Numbered from the stretch's first letter, positions 1 to 10,307 are shown. The stretch is DNA of 64,000 nt from Bryobacterales bacterium (GCA_026129915.1 JAHCHD010000007.1:1-64000), one strand, 5' to 3'. The notes: generated by a model not told the origin, from the letters alone. Translations and numbers: made by a program.

Positions 1-1961
1 AGCGTTTCGGTCTTCACCGGCTTGGCGATGTAATCGTCCATCCCGATGTCGATGCACTTCTGGCGGTCTTCGCGGGTGGCGTTGGCCGTCATGGCGATGA
101 TGGTGGAGGTGCGCTGTCCGCGTTGCAGGCGGCGAATCTCCTCAGTTGCCTGGAAGCCATCCATTACTGGCATCTGGCAATCCATCAGAACAATGTCGTA
201 ATACTGCTTCTTTACCGCATCCACGGCTTCCTGTCCGTTTACGACAGTATCCGCGGAGAAACCCAGACGCTCAAGCATCAGCGACGCAACTCGCTGGTTG
301 GTGATGTTATCTTCCACCAGCAGGATGCTTAGCCCCTCCACGGAGGGCATGGTTTCCCAAAGCGCCGATGCTTCCTGCGTACCACCCGTGACTGGTGAAG
401 CTACTTTCTTGCCCTCCAGCAGCAGTGCCCGCGTGGTCTCGTAGAGATTCGGGAGCCAGATGGGCTTGGAGACAAAACAGATGGCGCTGGCGCCAGGCAG
501 TTCCTGCAGCGCAATGCGGGTACGGCTGTTGCTGACGATCATCAGCGCCGTATCCGGATAGGGCATGCTGGCGCGGAGATTCAGCAGGAAATCGCGTGTG
601 GCATCCACGGCGTCTTCCACTTCCACCACCACCAGGTCGAGCTGCGCCCCTTCCTTGGCGATCTCATAGAGCTTGTAGAAGAACGAACTGTGGTCTGGCA
701 GGATGTCGGAATTAACTTCCCAGGCCGAGAAGGCGCGGCCAAACAGTTTGCGCAGCGACGGGCTTAGGCAGAGTACCGCCGCGTGGCGACCGGCCAGATC
801 CTTGCGCTTCGGTGCGCGGACCATCTCGGGATGGTTTTCTGGCAGGCGATGCAGTTCGGCGGTGAACCAGAAGCGGCTTCCCTCACCGATCTTGCTTTCC
901 ACTTGGAGGCGTCCGCCCATCATGCCCACCAACTGCTTGGAGATCGCCAGTCCCAAACCGGTGCCTTCATTCGGCCGGCGCATGCTGCCCGAGACCTGGC
1001 TGAACGGCAGGAAGAGCTTGCCGATATTCTCAGGAGCGATGCCCACGCCAGTGTCCACTACGTCGAAGCGCAGGTGCTGCTTTTGTTCATTGCCAACTTC
1101 GTCAGTGGCATCGCCTTCCACCGTCACTTCAAGGGCCACTTCGCCGTTCTGCGTGAACTTGATGGCGTTGCCCATCAGGTTGATCAACACTTGTCTCAGG
1201 CGCGCCCGGTCACCCTGGATCATTAGCGGCACTTTCGGGTCCTGGATACAAACCAGTTCCACGTTTCTTCGCTCCGCCCGTTCAGAGAACAAGAACAACA
1301 CTTGCTCCAGACATTCCTGAAGGTTGATGGGCTGCGATTCCAGTTCAATGCTGCCCGCTTCCATCTTGGAGAAGTCCAGGATGGAGTTGATGATCTCAAG
1401 CAGCGAGTCGCCAGAGGTGGCGATGCTGGCCACCAATTCGCGCTGCCGGGGGTTCAACTTGCTATCGAGCAGCAATTCCGACATGCCCACGATCGCGTTC
1501 ATGGGGGTACGGATCTCGTGGCTCATCGTGGCCAAAAAACGGCTCTTGGCAAGATTGGCGGCTGCGGCCTGCTCCTGCGCGTGCTGCAACTCCTGCGTTT
1601 TGTCCGCCACTCGCCGGGTGAGTTCCTTTTCCCGTTCCACGCGCTGGTTGTAGAAGAAGACGTCGAAGATAATGATCAGGATCACGGTGCCCAGCGTGAA
1701 AGCGGCAAAGAAGACAGCGGTGCGGTAGAAGGGGGTTGAGGGCGGGGCCAACTGCTGGCGGGTAGCGGTTTCGGTGCGTGCCGTGTTTTCCGCTGGCTCC
1801 TGCGTCTCGCCGGGCGCGGGATCGCTTTCAGTTGCCACGCCTTCTTGCGTGGCAAGGGGGAGAATTCGTGTGCGGCCGGTCTCCAGAAAGTTTGCCAGCA
1901 GCAGAGCTGCCAGGCATCCAATCAGAGCCATCGAAAAGATGCGTTCCCGTTTCGACTTCAC
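1..1961 (-). CDS. Hybrid sensor histidine kinase / response regulator (C-terminus cut by window edge)
   Basis: The gene reads leftward off the window edge, so at least 653 residues are visible and the stop is missing. The chosen GTG at 1961 has GAGG about 7 nt upstream; an in-frame ATG lies at 1931. Two membrane segments (about residues 8-26 and 81-103) flank a short Thr/Pro/Glu-rich periplasmic stretch with no recognisable sensor fold. A HisKA domain follows, with the phospho-acceptor His near 148 in MSHEIRTP, then a HATPase_c domain with N-box [16 protein letters not shown] and GTGLGLAI. A weak receiver-like region comes next, then a canonical receiver with VEDN and the acceptor Asp in [11 protein letters not shown]. 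Family knowledge: such hybrids autophosphorylate and relay to an internal receiver, often to an HPt partner, which may lie beyond the edge. The stimulus cannot be read. Confidence 0.93.
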   Translation of the reverse strand, partial: MKSKRERIFSMALIGCLAALLLANFLETGRTRILPLATQEGVATESDPAPGETQEPAENTARTETATRQQLAPPSTPFYRTAVFFAAFTLGTVILIIIFDVFFYNQRVEREKELTRRVADKTQELQHAQEQAAAANLAKSRFLATMSHEIRTPMNAIVGMSELLLDSKLNPRQRELVASIATSGDSLLEIINSILDFSKMEAGSIELESQPINLQECLEQVLFLFSERAERRNVELVCIQDPKVPLMIQGDRARLRQVLINLMGNAIKFTQNGEVALEVTVEGDATDEVGNEQKQHLRFDVVDTGVGIAPENIGKLFLPFSQVSGSMRRPNEGTGLGLAISKQLVGMMGGRLQVESKIGEGSRFWFTAELHRLPENHPEMVRAPKRKDLAGRHAAVLCLSPSLRKLFGRAFSAWEVNSDILPDHSSFFYKLYEIAKEGAQLDLVVVEVEDAVDATRDFLLNLRASMPYPDTALMIVSNSRTRIALQELPGASAICFVSKPIWLPNLYETTRALLLEGKKVASPVTGGTQEASALWETMPSVEGLSILLVEDNITNQRVASLMLERLGFSADTVVNGQEAVDAVKKQYYDIVLMDCQMPVMDGFQATEEIRRLQRGQRTSTIIAMTANATREDRQKCIDIGMDDYIAKPVKTET

Positions 1962-2127
1962 GCGACAACCTCACCCAGAGGCGCATCACACGCCTACCCG
2001 ACGCGCCCCGCGGTGGATGCGCGCAGTCACCAGTTTTTTGTAGAAACCACGTTCAGAATACCGTGAAAGTGGCAGTAAGCAAACTGGAAAAGCGCGGGAG
2101 GACCAACTTGGTACCCCGTGCTGGCTG

Positions 2128-2142
2128 AAGTACCTGGTACTT
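2128..2142. promoter_or_regulatory. 15-bp perfect palindrome upstream of the hybrid kinase gene
   Basis: AAGTACC-T-GGTACTT is a perfect inverted repeat with a 1-nt centre. It lies in the 221-nt spacer between the radical-SAM gene stop and the hybrid kinase start. A partial copy (TTGGTACC) occurs about 20 nt to the left. Both flanking genes read leftward, so this is upstream DNA of the kinase and could be an operator, or part of the end structure of the upstream gene. No T-run follows. Confidence 0.3.
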
Positions 2143-2182
2143 CGCCCTGAGGCCGAAACTCATGCCGCGATGCCGTCGGGGA

Positions 2183-3361
2183 CTACTTCACGGCCGGTTT
2201 TCCCGTGATGGTTGCCACTTCTTCCCGCAACGAGGGCAGGCAGTGTTTGTAGACCATCTTGTAGGTCTGGCAGAAGTAGTCAAGATCGCCGGGGTTCCCC
2301 CGCTGCTTCTCCCGGAAGCTGGGGCAGCCGTGATGGCACAGTGGCAGAAACTCGCATGCAAGACACTCGGAATGGGGAATCGCCTTGTTGTGCGCGAAGC
2401 GGCTGCGCAGTTCTGCTTTGGTGATCTGGCTCCAGGTCTGCTGGTGGATGTTCCCCAGTTTCCAGCGCGGCTCCACGAAGAAGTCGCAGGGATAGACGTC
2501 GCCATTGTATTCCACCACCACATAGCTGTCGCAGCGCTCGTGCATGGTGCAGTTTCCCGGCATGTAGCCGGCCAGGGCTTCCGCGAGGTTGTCGAAGAAC
2601 CGAATCCGCACGCGCTGGCGCTCTGGCCACCACAAGTCAAAGATCTCAATCAGGAACCGCCCATACTGTTCGGCGGTAATCGCGTACGGTTGCCGTTCGC
2701 CGGACGGGGTGAATTCCGCCAGAGGGATGAACTGCATGTACTCTACGCCCAGCGACCGAAAGAAGCGGTAGACATCCTTGGGGTGCTCGACATTCGCTTC
2801 GCTCAGTACGCAAAGGATGTTGAAATCCACGCGATGTTTCGCCATGCGCTCGATGCTCGCCATCACTTTGCGCCAAGTGCCTTCCCCGCCACGGTTCTTG
2901 CGGTAGGTGTCGTGCATCTGTTCGTCGCCGTCAATCGACGCGCCCACCAGCCAGTGGTAGCTGCGCAAGAAACGACACCAGGCATCGTCCAACAGAATGG
3001 CGTTGGTCTGCAAAGCGTTGCTGACAGCCTGTCCGTTACGGCCGTAGCGCTTCTGGTATTCCACGAGCTTCTCGAAAAACGGCAGACCGGCAAGAGTGGG
3101 CTCCCCACCCTGGAAGGCAAACGTGGAATGAGGGTAGGAATAAAACAGGAACGATTCCACAAGCTTGCGCAGCGTCTCGTTGCTCATCCGCCGTTTGGAT
3201 GCTTCCTTATAGGGGTCCAGTTCACGGTCGAGATAGAAGCAATATTGGCAATCGAGGTTGCAGAGAGCGGAGGCCGGCTTGATCAGAAGCGACGAGATCC
3301 GCCCAGAGGGAAGAAGAGGTGTCGTCGATCCGCTTGTCTGAATTTGCGTCAAACTGCTCAC
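2183..3361 (-). CDS. Anaerobic sulfatase-maturating enzyme-like radical SAM/SPASM protein
   Basis: 392 residues from a GTG start. The radical SAM cluster motif CNLDCQYC (about 34-41, CX3CX2C) is followed by an anSME-like YLDRE stretch and FQGGEPTLAG. The C-terminal third is a Cys-rich SPASM domain (CTMHERCDSY, CDFF, CLACEFLPLCHHGCPS) that should bind two auxiliary 4Fe-4S clusters. The family oxidises an active-site Cys or Ser of type I sulfatases to formylglycine in the cytoplasm. No sulfatase gene lies in this window, so the partner must be elsewhere. A related SPASM enzyme acting on another peptide is the main alternative. No clear Shine-Dalgarno supports the GTG, and the true start may be slightly downstream. 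Confidence 0.87.
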   Translation of the reverse strand: MSSLTQIQTSGSTTPLLPSGRISSLLIKPASALCNLDCQYCFYLDRELDPYKEASKRRMSNETLRKLVESFLFYSYPHSTFAFQGGEPTLAGLPFFEKLVEYQKRYGRNGQAVSNALQTNAILLDDAWCRFLRSYHWLVGASIDGDEQMHDTYRKNRGGEGTWRKVMASIERMAKHRVDFNILCVLSEANVEHPKDVYRFFRSLGVEYMQFIPLAEFTPSGERQPYAITAEQYGRFLIEIFDLWWPERQRVRIRFFDNLAEALAGYMPGNCTMHERCDSYVVVEYNGDVYPCDFFVEPRWKLGNIHQQTWSQITKAELRSRFAHNKAIPHSECLACEFLPLCHHGCPSFREKQRGNPGDLDYFCQTYKMVYKHCLPSLREEVATITGKPAVK

Positions 3362-3455
3362 GTGGGAAGTGTACCACTGTGTGTGGAATGATTCCAGAGA
3401 AACTGATCGGAATATGGTTGCGGCCGGAGGGCGGGCTCCGGCCGCTGTCGGCTAT

Positions 3456-4121
3456 CTAGCGCCGTGAAAGATCCAACAGGCGGATGTCTTTGAAGCGCAT
3501 ATTGCCCTCGCCACCGGAGTGCAATTGCAGCGCGATCCAACCGTCTTTGGACCCTTGCTTAGGGTCAGTGAAGTCCAGCATCTTGATGCCGTTCAGCCAG
3601 CATTCATAGCGATTGTCTTCCACCTTCAGCAGCATGTCGTTCCAGTCAGTAGGCCGAATGAGGCCTTCATACTCAGGCGCTGGCCAGACCTTCCAGCCCA
3701 TGTTGTCGCCGTAGACGCCACAGGTGTGATGGCCCAGCACGCGGTCGATCTCAAACTGCCGTCCATCCGAGACGTCCACGGTGCCCGGCTTGAACTTTGT
3801 ATGGAAGTAGACGCCGCTGTTGCCGTTGGCTTCTGTTTTGAAGCGGAGAAAGAGATGGAAGCTCTGGTATTCCTTGTCGGTGCGCAGGTATCCGTACTCC
3901 TTGGTGACACCCTGACCGTGAATGGCGCCATCTTCTACGGTCCATTTCTCATTGCCCACAGGCACCCATCCGGCGAGGTCTTTTCCATTAAATAGCTCAA
4001 CCCAGCGTTCGCCTGGAGGCTTGGGACGCTGTTGAGCGTTCACTCCTACGGAAAGCAGAAGGCCGCACAGAAACGCGCATGCCATCGAGCGGCTAAGGGG
4101 GCTAGTGAAATCGATTCGCAT
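3456..4121 (-). CDS. Secreted DUF1080 (3-keto-disaccharide hydrolase family) protein
   Basis: 221 residues from the ATG at 4121, chosen because it gives a clean signal peptide (MRIDF..., hydrophobic CAFLCGLLLSVGV, cut near NAQQ). An ATG at 4130 is also possible, and the frame stays open to 4319. The mature part has the family hallmarks: WVELFNGKDLAGW at the start, a DGAIHGQG turn, NSGVYFHTKF, QFEID and a C-terminal FKDIRLLDLS strand, consistent with a concanavalin-like beta-sandwich. PF06439 members are abundant in Acidobacteriota and Planctomycetota; some hydrolyse 3-keto-glycosides, and the substrate here is unknown. A second, divergent member lies at 43332-44213. Confidence 0.85.
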   Translation of the reverse strand: MRIDFTSPLSRSMACAFLCGLLLSVGVNAQQRPKPPGERWVELFNGKDLAGWVPVGNEKWTVEDGAIHGQGVTKEYGYLRTDKEYQSFHLFLRFKTEANGNSGVYFHTKFKPGTVDVSDGRQFEIDRVLGHHTCGVYGDNMGWKVWPAPEYEGLIRPTDWNDMLLKVEDNRYECWLNGIKMLDFTDPKQGSKDGWIALQLHSGGEGNMRFKDIRLLDLSRR

Positions 4122-4342
4122 GCCTGCCATTGTAACGTTATGCACAGCCCAGGCAGGGGGCAGGGCCAAAGCCGGAGCAGCCGTGGCGTTGCTACTGCGC
4201 TGTCGATGAACTGATTTGGTAGCTATCCACGTTCCGCTACAGACGGCGGGCCGAGGAGTGCGGATCTGGCATGGAGGCTCCGGTGAAGGCTGGGCCGCCT
4301 TCGCTACACTGGGCTTCAAGGAACTATCCTGGCGAGCACACT

Positions 4343-4825
4343 ATGGAACTGAAAGTCATTCCGATTGCCATACCTGAAGGCGGCAACGTCATTATCGGTC
4401 AATCGCATTTCATCAAGACGGTGGAAGACATTTATGAGGCCGTGGTGAATACGAACCCCGCCATCCGGTTTGGGCTGGCGTTCAATGAGGCCTCCGGGCC
4501 TTGCCTCGTCCGTCACGACGGCAATGACGAGGCGTTGCGGGAGGCGGCGGTGGAGGCGGCGCAAGCCATTGGTGCGGGTCACGTATTCGTGCTGTTTCTG
4601 AAGGAAGGGTTCCCCATCAACCTCACTGGCCGCTTGCGCGATGTGCCGGAAGTGGTGCGGCTATACTGCGCCACTGCGAATCCATTGCAGGTGCTTGTGG
4701 CCGAAACCGAACAGGGGCGCGGCGTGCTGGGTGTGATTGACGGATCGTCGCCCAAGGGAGTGGAAGATGAGGAAGGGGTCGCGTGGCGACGCGACTTTTT
4801 GCGCAAAATTGGATATAAACGGTAG
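4343..4825 (+). CDS. Adenosine-specific kinase family protein (PF04008)
   Basis: 160 residues starting at MELKVIPIAIPEGGN. The frame is open upstream to 4271, but the family begins at this Met and the extra residues look like translated spacer. Recognisable family features are the N-terminal IPEG..IIGQSHFIKTVED, FGLAFNEASGPCLVR in the middle and NPLQVLVAETEQGRGVLGVIDG near the end. This small single-domain family is annotated as adenosine-specific kinase from structural work on archaeal members; its physiological role in bacteria is poorly known. It stands alone, divergent from the DUF1080 gene. Confidence 0.88.
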   Translation: MELKVIPIAIPEGGNVIIGQSHFIKTVEDIYEAVVNTNPAIRFGLAFNEASGPCLVRHDGNDEALREAAVEAAQAIGAGHVFVLFLKEGFPINLTGRLRDVPEVVRLYCATANPLQVLVAETEQGRGVLGVIDGSSPKGVEDEEGVAWRRDFLRKIGYKR

Positions 4826-4931
4826 ACTTCCTGCGCGTATGCTTGCAGGGAACGGAACCGGTGCTTCCGAGTCAATGCGCTGTCGCCGCCGTCAATGGTT
4901 CAGCATGTTAAGCTCAATCGGTTGAATTTAG

Positions 4932-6302
<1,371 letters not shown>

Positions 6303-6339
6303 GCGCGGCGATTACGGCGACCGGCATCGAACATGAGTG

Positions 6340-6389
6340 TGGCCTCGCGGGGCAGACTTCTGGAAACGGAAGTCGCCCTTGCGAGGCCA
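6340..6389 (+). terminator. Long hairpin terminator after metY
   Basis: The outer arms TGGCCTCGC and GCGAGGCCA pair perfectly over 9 bp. Inside them GGGC pairs with GCCC and GACTTC with GAAGTC around a TGGAAACG loop. The hairpin begins 38 nt after the metY stop and is followed by a weak T-rich tail (TTTCGGTT). The size and position fit an intrinsic terminator for metY. Confidence 0.75.
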
Positions 6390-6491
6390 TTTCGGTTGCT
6401 ACGCCACGCACCAAGCATGGCCCAATAAGGACGGGCTCACGCGTTGGGCATTGCGAGAAAATTCACAATTGCAGGGCTTGAAATTTCGTGC

Positions 6492-6501
6492 GGGGGGGGG
6501 G
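6492..6501. repeat. Ten-base poly-G tract
   Basis: An uninterrupted run of ten G (CG10CAG) sits 35 nt upstream of the small secreted-peptide ATG at 6527 and about 20 nt upstream of its Shine-Dalgarno. Tracts of this length can vary by slippage. In this position, length changes would alter promoter or 5'-leader spacing rather than a reading frame. Homopolymers are also error-prone in long-read assemblies. Confidence 0.9.
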
Positions 6502-6526
6502 CAGAATGTGGCTAGGAGGTATGGCC

Positions 6527-6729
6527 ATGAATTGGACGAATCGAATGTTTGTTACAAATTGAAGGCTCATCACTCAAGTGCTGTTCGCTCCTTGTGTATT
6601 GTTGCCGTAATGGCTTTCTTTATCTCGTCAGCAAACGCGCAGTCGTGCGGTTATGTGTCGGGCAAGGCAGGATACTGCGTGCTTTGTAATCTCTATGGTC
6701 CGCCAGGAATTCCAGGAGGAGTGGTGTGA
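6527..6729 (+). CDS. Small secreted Cys/Gly/Pro peptide, apparently frameshifted near 6555-6560
   Basis: An ATG at 6527 has an ideal AGGAGG about 7 nt upstream but stops after 11 codons (TGA 6560-6562). A TTG codon at 6559 overlaps that stop and opens 56 codons ending at 6729. These encode a typical signal peptide (basic start, hydrophobic SLCIVAVMAFFI, cut after SSANAQ) and a mature tail of about 28 residues with three Cys and GPPGIPGG. Adding one A to the AAA at 6556-6558 would fuse both parts into one 67-residue preprotein (...MFVTKLKAHHSS...). So this is either one gene with a one-base deletion (real or assembly) or a leader ORF coupled to a TTG-started peptide. No family recognised. Confidence 0.42.
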
Positions 6730-6823
6730 AGAGCCGGAATTCTTACATCGGATTTCCTTCTGTGTAGCGGCAGGTTATTTTTGCAATCCGAACTTTTCGG
6801 GTTGCTGGTGGGGAGGGTGCTAA

Positions 6824-7675
6824 ATGAAAGGGAAAAGTGCGATGAGTAGGTTCAGAAACGGAGTGAAACGAAGCTGGCATGTAGTTGCCTGCGGAGCAAT
6901 GGCGGTTGTTTTCGTGCTTAGCATTCTTGGACCCGCTGGGGTCCAGATGACAGTAGATGCGGCGCTGGCTTCGACGCCGGAGTACACTGCGCGATTTGTC
7001 GAAAGGGCGGTCGACGCGGACGGGACCGAGCGCTTCCGCTTCGACAAGACCTACGCTGTGCGGGCGGACCGCACCACGGTGGTTGCGGAGCATCGTCATT
7101 ACCGCGGTCCGGAAGGCCAACCGCTGCAATTGCGGGTGCGGCACCTTTCTGATCCTAACCGTAAGGTGCGGGTTTCTGTGTATCCCGATGTGGCTGGAAG
7201 GGTGACTGTAGGACTGCGGAATGAGGCCGTCGAAGCGCTAAAGGCAGTACCACAACCATCCTGTACGCTCCCCGGCTTTGAAACCGTCGTCGACCCGAAC
7301 CGGGCGGAGATTCTGGGCCATTCTGTTTTGCGACGGGAACGCCAATTGGAGTCGAGCGATGGACTGCACACCGGACCGGAGCAAGTTGAGTGGGTGGCTC
7401 CGAGTCTGGGTTGTCTGGCCCTGCACAGCGAATTGCGGGCCTACGAGCAAGGCGGGAGACTGCGCGGGACCGTTGTGCGGGAGGCTTCCGGGGTGGAGAT
7501 TGGATCACCGGCCGTGGAACTGTTTGAGGTGGACCAAGCACTGGTGGAGATGATGCCCTCGGAGATTATGGCTGCGCAGAATCGGTTACAAGGGCTGGAG
7601 TGCAGTAAGTGTGACGAAACCGCTGCTGCCAATGGAGATCGGATGTATCTGGCGAATCGTCCATTGGAACGATAG
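6824..7675 (+). CDS. Hypothetical secreted or membrane-anchored protein
   Basis: 283 residues; the ATG is preceded by GGGAGGG at good spacing. A basic N-terminus and one hydrophobic segment (about 21-45, AMAVVFVLSILGPAGV) act as signal peptide or anchor. The rest appears to be an exported soluble domain with many charged residues, a FRFDKTYAVRADRTTVV stretch and a C-terminal CSKCDETAA pair that could bind metal or form a disulfide. I do not recognise a family. It reads rightward after the small secreted peptide and ends before a bidirectional-looking terminator, so these two genes may share an mRNA. Confidence 0.75.
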   Translation: MKGKSAMSRFRNGVKRSWHVVACGAMAVVFVLSILGPAGVQMTVDAALASTPEYTARFVERAVDADGTERFRFDKTYAVRADRTTVVAEHRHYRGPEGQPLQLRVRHLSDPNRKVRVSVYPDVAGRVTVGLRNEAVEALKAVPQPSCTLPGFETVVDPNRAEILGHSVLRRERQLESSDGLHTGPEQVEWVAPSLGCLALHSELRAYEQGGRLRGTVVREASGVEIGSPAVELFEVDQALVEMMPSEIMAAQNRLQGLECSKCDETAAANGDRMYLANRPLER

Positions 7676-7722
7676 AGCGGTTGTAGTGATGTTTGCTCAG
7701 TATATGAGCCGGATATGGCGGC

Positions 7723-7769
7723 AAATAGCCCGTTAAGCCGGGAAGCGGCAAACGGGCTATTTCTGTTTT
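7723..7769 (+). terminator. Intrinsic terminator, possibly bidirectional
   Basis: Perfect 12-bp arms AAATAGCCCGTT / AACGGGCTATTT enclose a 16-nt loop that itself forms a GCCG/CGGC stem. The right arm runs into TTTCTGTTTT. The A-rich left flank would act as a U-tail on the other strand. It lies between the convergent genes ending at 7675 (+) and 7886 (-). Confidence 0.88.
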
Positions 7770-7885
7770 GGTACACACGATGGGAGATGACGCCTTTGGG
7801 TTTGTGGATGGTTCGAAACTCGGTGGTTGGGAAACCCGTACCCTGCCCTCCTGATCGAGTCAATCTCACTCTGATGAACACGCCC

Positions 7886-9286
7886 CTAGATGATTCTCAT
7901 GACTTGTCGTGGATTCAGCAAATAGGGCGGTACAATGCCGCACATGTTCGAGAGGGGTAGCACTTCGTCGGCGACATTGATACCCAGGGTGTCGCGGAGG
8001 AAGAGGCGGCGGGCTTCGCAGCGGGCGGCGCAGGCGGGGAATCGTTCCTGAATCTCCTGGCGCAGTCCGGCATCGGCTACGGCATAACCATCTTCCATGC
8101 GCGAGGAGAAGTAGCGCTTCGACGAGGGAATCACGTCGCTCTGGAAAACCATGCCCGAGGCAACCGCGATGGTGGAGCCCTCGTAAACCGGGGCGCTGAG
8201 CCACTCATCGAGGTGGATGAGGTGGCCCGGATTTAGGAAGACGCCGAAGGCTTCAAAGGGCAGCATCGTTTGCACAAGCTGGTAGAGTTCATCGCCGGTG
8301 ACGCCGATGCGCAAGTGTTCCAGCCACGCAGCCATGGCCGCGAAATAGGGCTTGGCGAAGGCGACGAGGTAATCGCGGGCGGCTTCGGGAAGGTCGGCGT
8401 CGCTTTCCGCTACCCAGCCGGCGCGGCAGATGTTGCTGCCCCAGTAGGCGATGTTGGCGGACCACGGATAGCCCTTTTCCACCACGTCGCCACGGGGGCT
8501 TGCCAGGCTGATGCGATTGGGGCCGGTCTTGCACGTGATGTGGCAGTTCAGCGGAGTGCCGTCGTAGCGTGCCTCTTCAAGCAACTGATGATCCGTGATG
8601 CCCTCGCGCAAAGCGAAGTGGACGCGGCGCATGGCCTCCGAGGCCTTCCAGTTGTTGTACTCGAAGTAGGCGATCTCCCATGCGGAGCAGCGGGCGCGCA
8701 AGCCGTATTCGGCGTGCATGAAAAGGTCAGTGGCGCAGACCACCTGCGAGGCGCCGGCAATCAGGCGCAGGGCGTCGATCAGGTACGAGGGCAGGTCGAT
8801 GCGGGCAGGGTCGCCGTAATACTTGTAGCCCACGCAGCCCACCATGCTTGCTTTGCTGATGCCCTCGGCACGGAAGATGTCGTCGAGGGTGCGGGAGGCG
8901 TCGCGGGGCTGGTCGAGAAGCGAGAAGGGCTGGTAGCGCTCCGCACGAAGCCTGCCGGCGACGTAGAGGGGGCTAATGGGGAGGTAGCTCTCACACTCGT
9001 TGCCCACGACGAGCAGAGGGTCGCGGTCGAAGCCCAGGATGCACATTGCCTCTTCAAAGCGGGGATCCAGGTTTGTGAGCCAGGCGAGGTTGGCAAAGTG
9101 TTCGCGGTCACCAAAGACGATGAGGTGGGTGAGCCCGCGGGCCCGCATGGCCTCGCGGGTGCGGACCAGGCGGGCATCCAGTTCGGCGACCTCAAGGGCC
9201 GGCGGGTTCGGCGCGGGATCGAAACGCGGCCAGTCGATTTCCGTCAGGCGGACAGCGCCGGCCGAGGGTAAGCTACGAGATTCCAT
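7886..9286 (-). CDS. M24 (aminopeptidase P/creatinase fold)-like protein with altered metal ligands
   Basis: 466 residues. The first half resembles the creatinase N-terminal domain (LVRTREAMRARGLTHLIVFGDREHFANLAWLTN). The second half keeps the pita-bread layout: an M24-like helix pattern around ITDHQLLEEARYDG, the SNICRAGW strand, LNPGHLIHLDEW, ASGMVFQSDVIP and RMEDGYAV. Canonical metallo-M24 enzymes have Asp in VD.G and SD.TR, His in HG.GH and Glu in the last two motifs. Here the Asp positions read Asn (SANIAYWGSNICR) and the first Glu is replaced, so a dinuclear metal site is unlikely. It may be a creatinase-like or other non-metallo hydrolase. Substrate unknown. Confidence 0.75.
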   Translation of the reverse strand: MESRSLPSAGAVRLTEIDWPRFDPAPNPPALEVAELDARLVRTREAMRARGLTHLIVFGDREHFANLAWLTNLDPRFEEAMCILGFDRDPLLVVGNECESYLPISPLYVAGRLRAERYQPFSLLDQPRDASRTLDDIFRAEGISKASMVGCVGYKYYGDPARIDLPSYLIDALRLIAGASQVVCATDLFMHAEYGLRARCSAWEIAYFEYNNWKASEAMRRVHFALREGITDHQLLEEARYDGTPLNCHITCKTGPNRISLASPRGDVVEKGYPWSANIAYWGSNICRAGWVAESDADLPEAARDYLVAFAKPYFAAMAAWLEHLRIGVTGDELYQLVQTMLPFEAFGVFLNPGHLIHLDEWLSAPVYEGSTIAVASGMVFQSDVIPSSKRYFSSRMEDGYAVADAGLRQEIQERFPACAARCEARRLFLRDTLGINVADEVLPLSNMCGIVPPYLLNPRQVMRII

Positions 9287-9332
9287 GAGGGGATGATATC
9301 CGGATTGGTGACCCTCTTGCCGGTATCCGTGG

Positions 9333-10307
9333 CTAGTCCCGCAACGCGGGAAGCCGGGCTTCGATGGAGGCGCGGCGAGGTTCCAGCCAATCGGGCAGTT
9401 TCAGTGTCTCGCCCAGGTGTTCCAGCGCCTCGTCTGCGGCAAAGCCTGGAGGGTCAGTGGCGATCTCGTAGAGCACGCCGCCTGGCTCCCGGAAGTAGAT
9501 GGAGCGGAAATAGTTGCGGTCGAGTACCGGGGTGACGTCGAGGCCGAACTCCCGAACCTTCTCGCGCCACTGCAACTGTTGTTCTTCGTCGCGCGCGCGA
9601 AAGGCCACGTGATGCACAGTGCCAGCGCCGGAGCGTCCCCGCACCAGCGTATCCGGCTGGCAGAGCAGATCCACGTAGGAGCCAGCGGACTGTCCGGCGC
9701 CCGAGGACTGGAAGCGGAATCGTTCGCCCTCCTGCCCCACGAAGGCGTAGCCGAACACATCGGTAAGAAGGCGTGCCGAACGTTCGTAACCAGCCACGCA
9801 GAGCGATACCCCATGGAATCCCGTGATGGCTGCGTCCGCCGGAATCAGGGGAGGAATGGCGCGCGGATCGGCGGTACCCCGCTCGCTGCCTTTCTGTTGA
9901 ATGAGTTCAAGGGGCAGGCCATCGGGATCTTTGAATCGCAGCACGTCATCACCGTAGCGTTCACTGGGCGCTTCAAAATCAATGGCCAAGTCGGCGAAGC
10001 GTCCCATCCAGAATTCGATGGCGTTCGGGGGCACCGCGAAGGCAGTGGCCATGGTCATGCCGGTGCCGGCACGTCCGGGCAGCGCGCCAGCCCAAGGGAA
10101 AAAGGTGAGGATGCTGCCGGGGCTTCCGTGGGCATCGCCAAAATACAGGTGGTAAGTGCCTGGATCGTCGAAGTTTACAGTCTGCTTCACCAACCGCAGG
10201 CCCAGCACCCCTTCGTAGAAGCGCAGATTGGCCCTCGCGTCAGACGCGATCGCGGTGACGTGGTGCAGGCCCGCGATGCCCGCGGTGGGTCTTACTTCCG
10301 TTGCCAT
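9333..10307 (-). CDS. Ring-cleaving dioxygenase, VOC/glyoxalase superfamily (MhqO/MhqE-like)
   Basis: 324 residues; the ATG has AAGGAGA upstream. Two tandem VOC modules: the first starts GLHHVTAIASDARANLRFYEG and carries TVNFDDPGTYHLYFGD; the second carries GFHGVSLCVAGYERSARLL, TVHHVAFRARD and YFREPGGVLYEIATDPPGF. The paired His and late Glu match the Fe(II)-binding triad. Related proteins in Firmicutes are induced by quinones and hydroquinones, so a role in opening (hydro)quinone rings is plausible. It reads in the same direction as the M24-like gene, 46 nt upstream of it, and the two may be cotranscribed. No MarR/DUF24 regulator lies next to it. Confidence 0.88.
   Translation of the reverse strand: MATEVRPTAGIAGLHHVTAIASDARANLRFYEGVLGLRLVKQTVNFDDPGTYHLYFGDAHGSPGSILTFFPWAGALPGRAGTGMTMATAFAVPPNAIEFWMGRFADLAIDFEAPSERYGDDVLRFKDPDGLPLELIQQKGSERGTADPRAIPPLIPADAAITGFHGVSLCVAGYERSARLLTDVFGYAFVGQEGERFRFQSSGAGQSAGSYVDLLCQPDTLVRGRSGAGTVHHVAFRARDEEQQLQWREKVREFGLDVTPVLDRNYFRSIYFREPGGVLYEIATDPPGFAADEALEHLGETLKLPDWLEPRRASIEARLPALRD

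Noticed and set aside
2162-3391. 409-codon rightward frame opposite the radical SAM gene
   Set aside because: The leftward strand has the CX3CX2C and SPASM cysteines; the rightward product has no recognisable motif.
8270-9271. Long rightward open frame opposite the M24-like gene
   Set aside because: It is the antisense of a gene with clear family motifs; long antisense frames are expected in GC-rich DNA.
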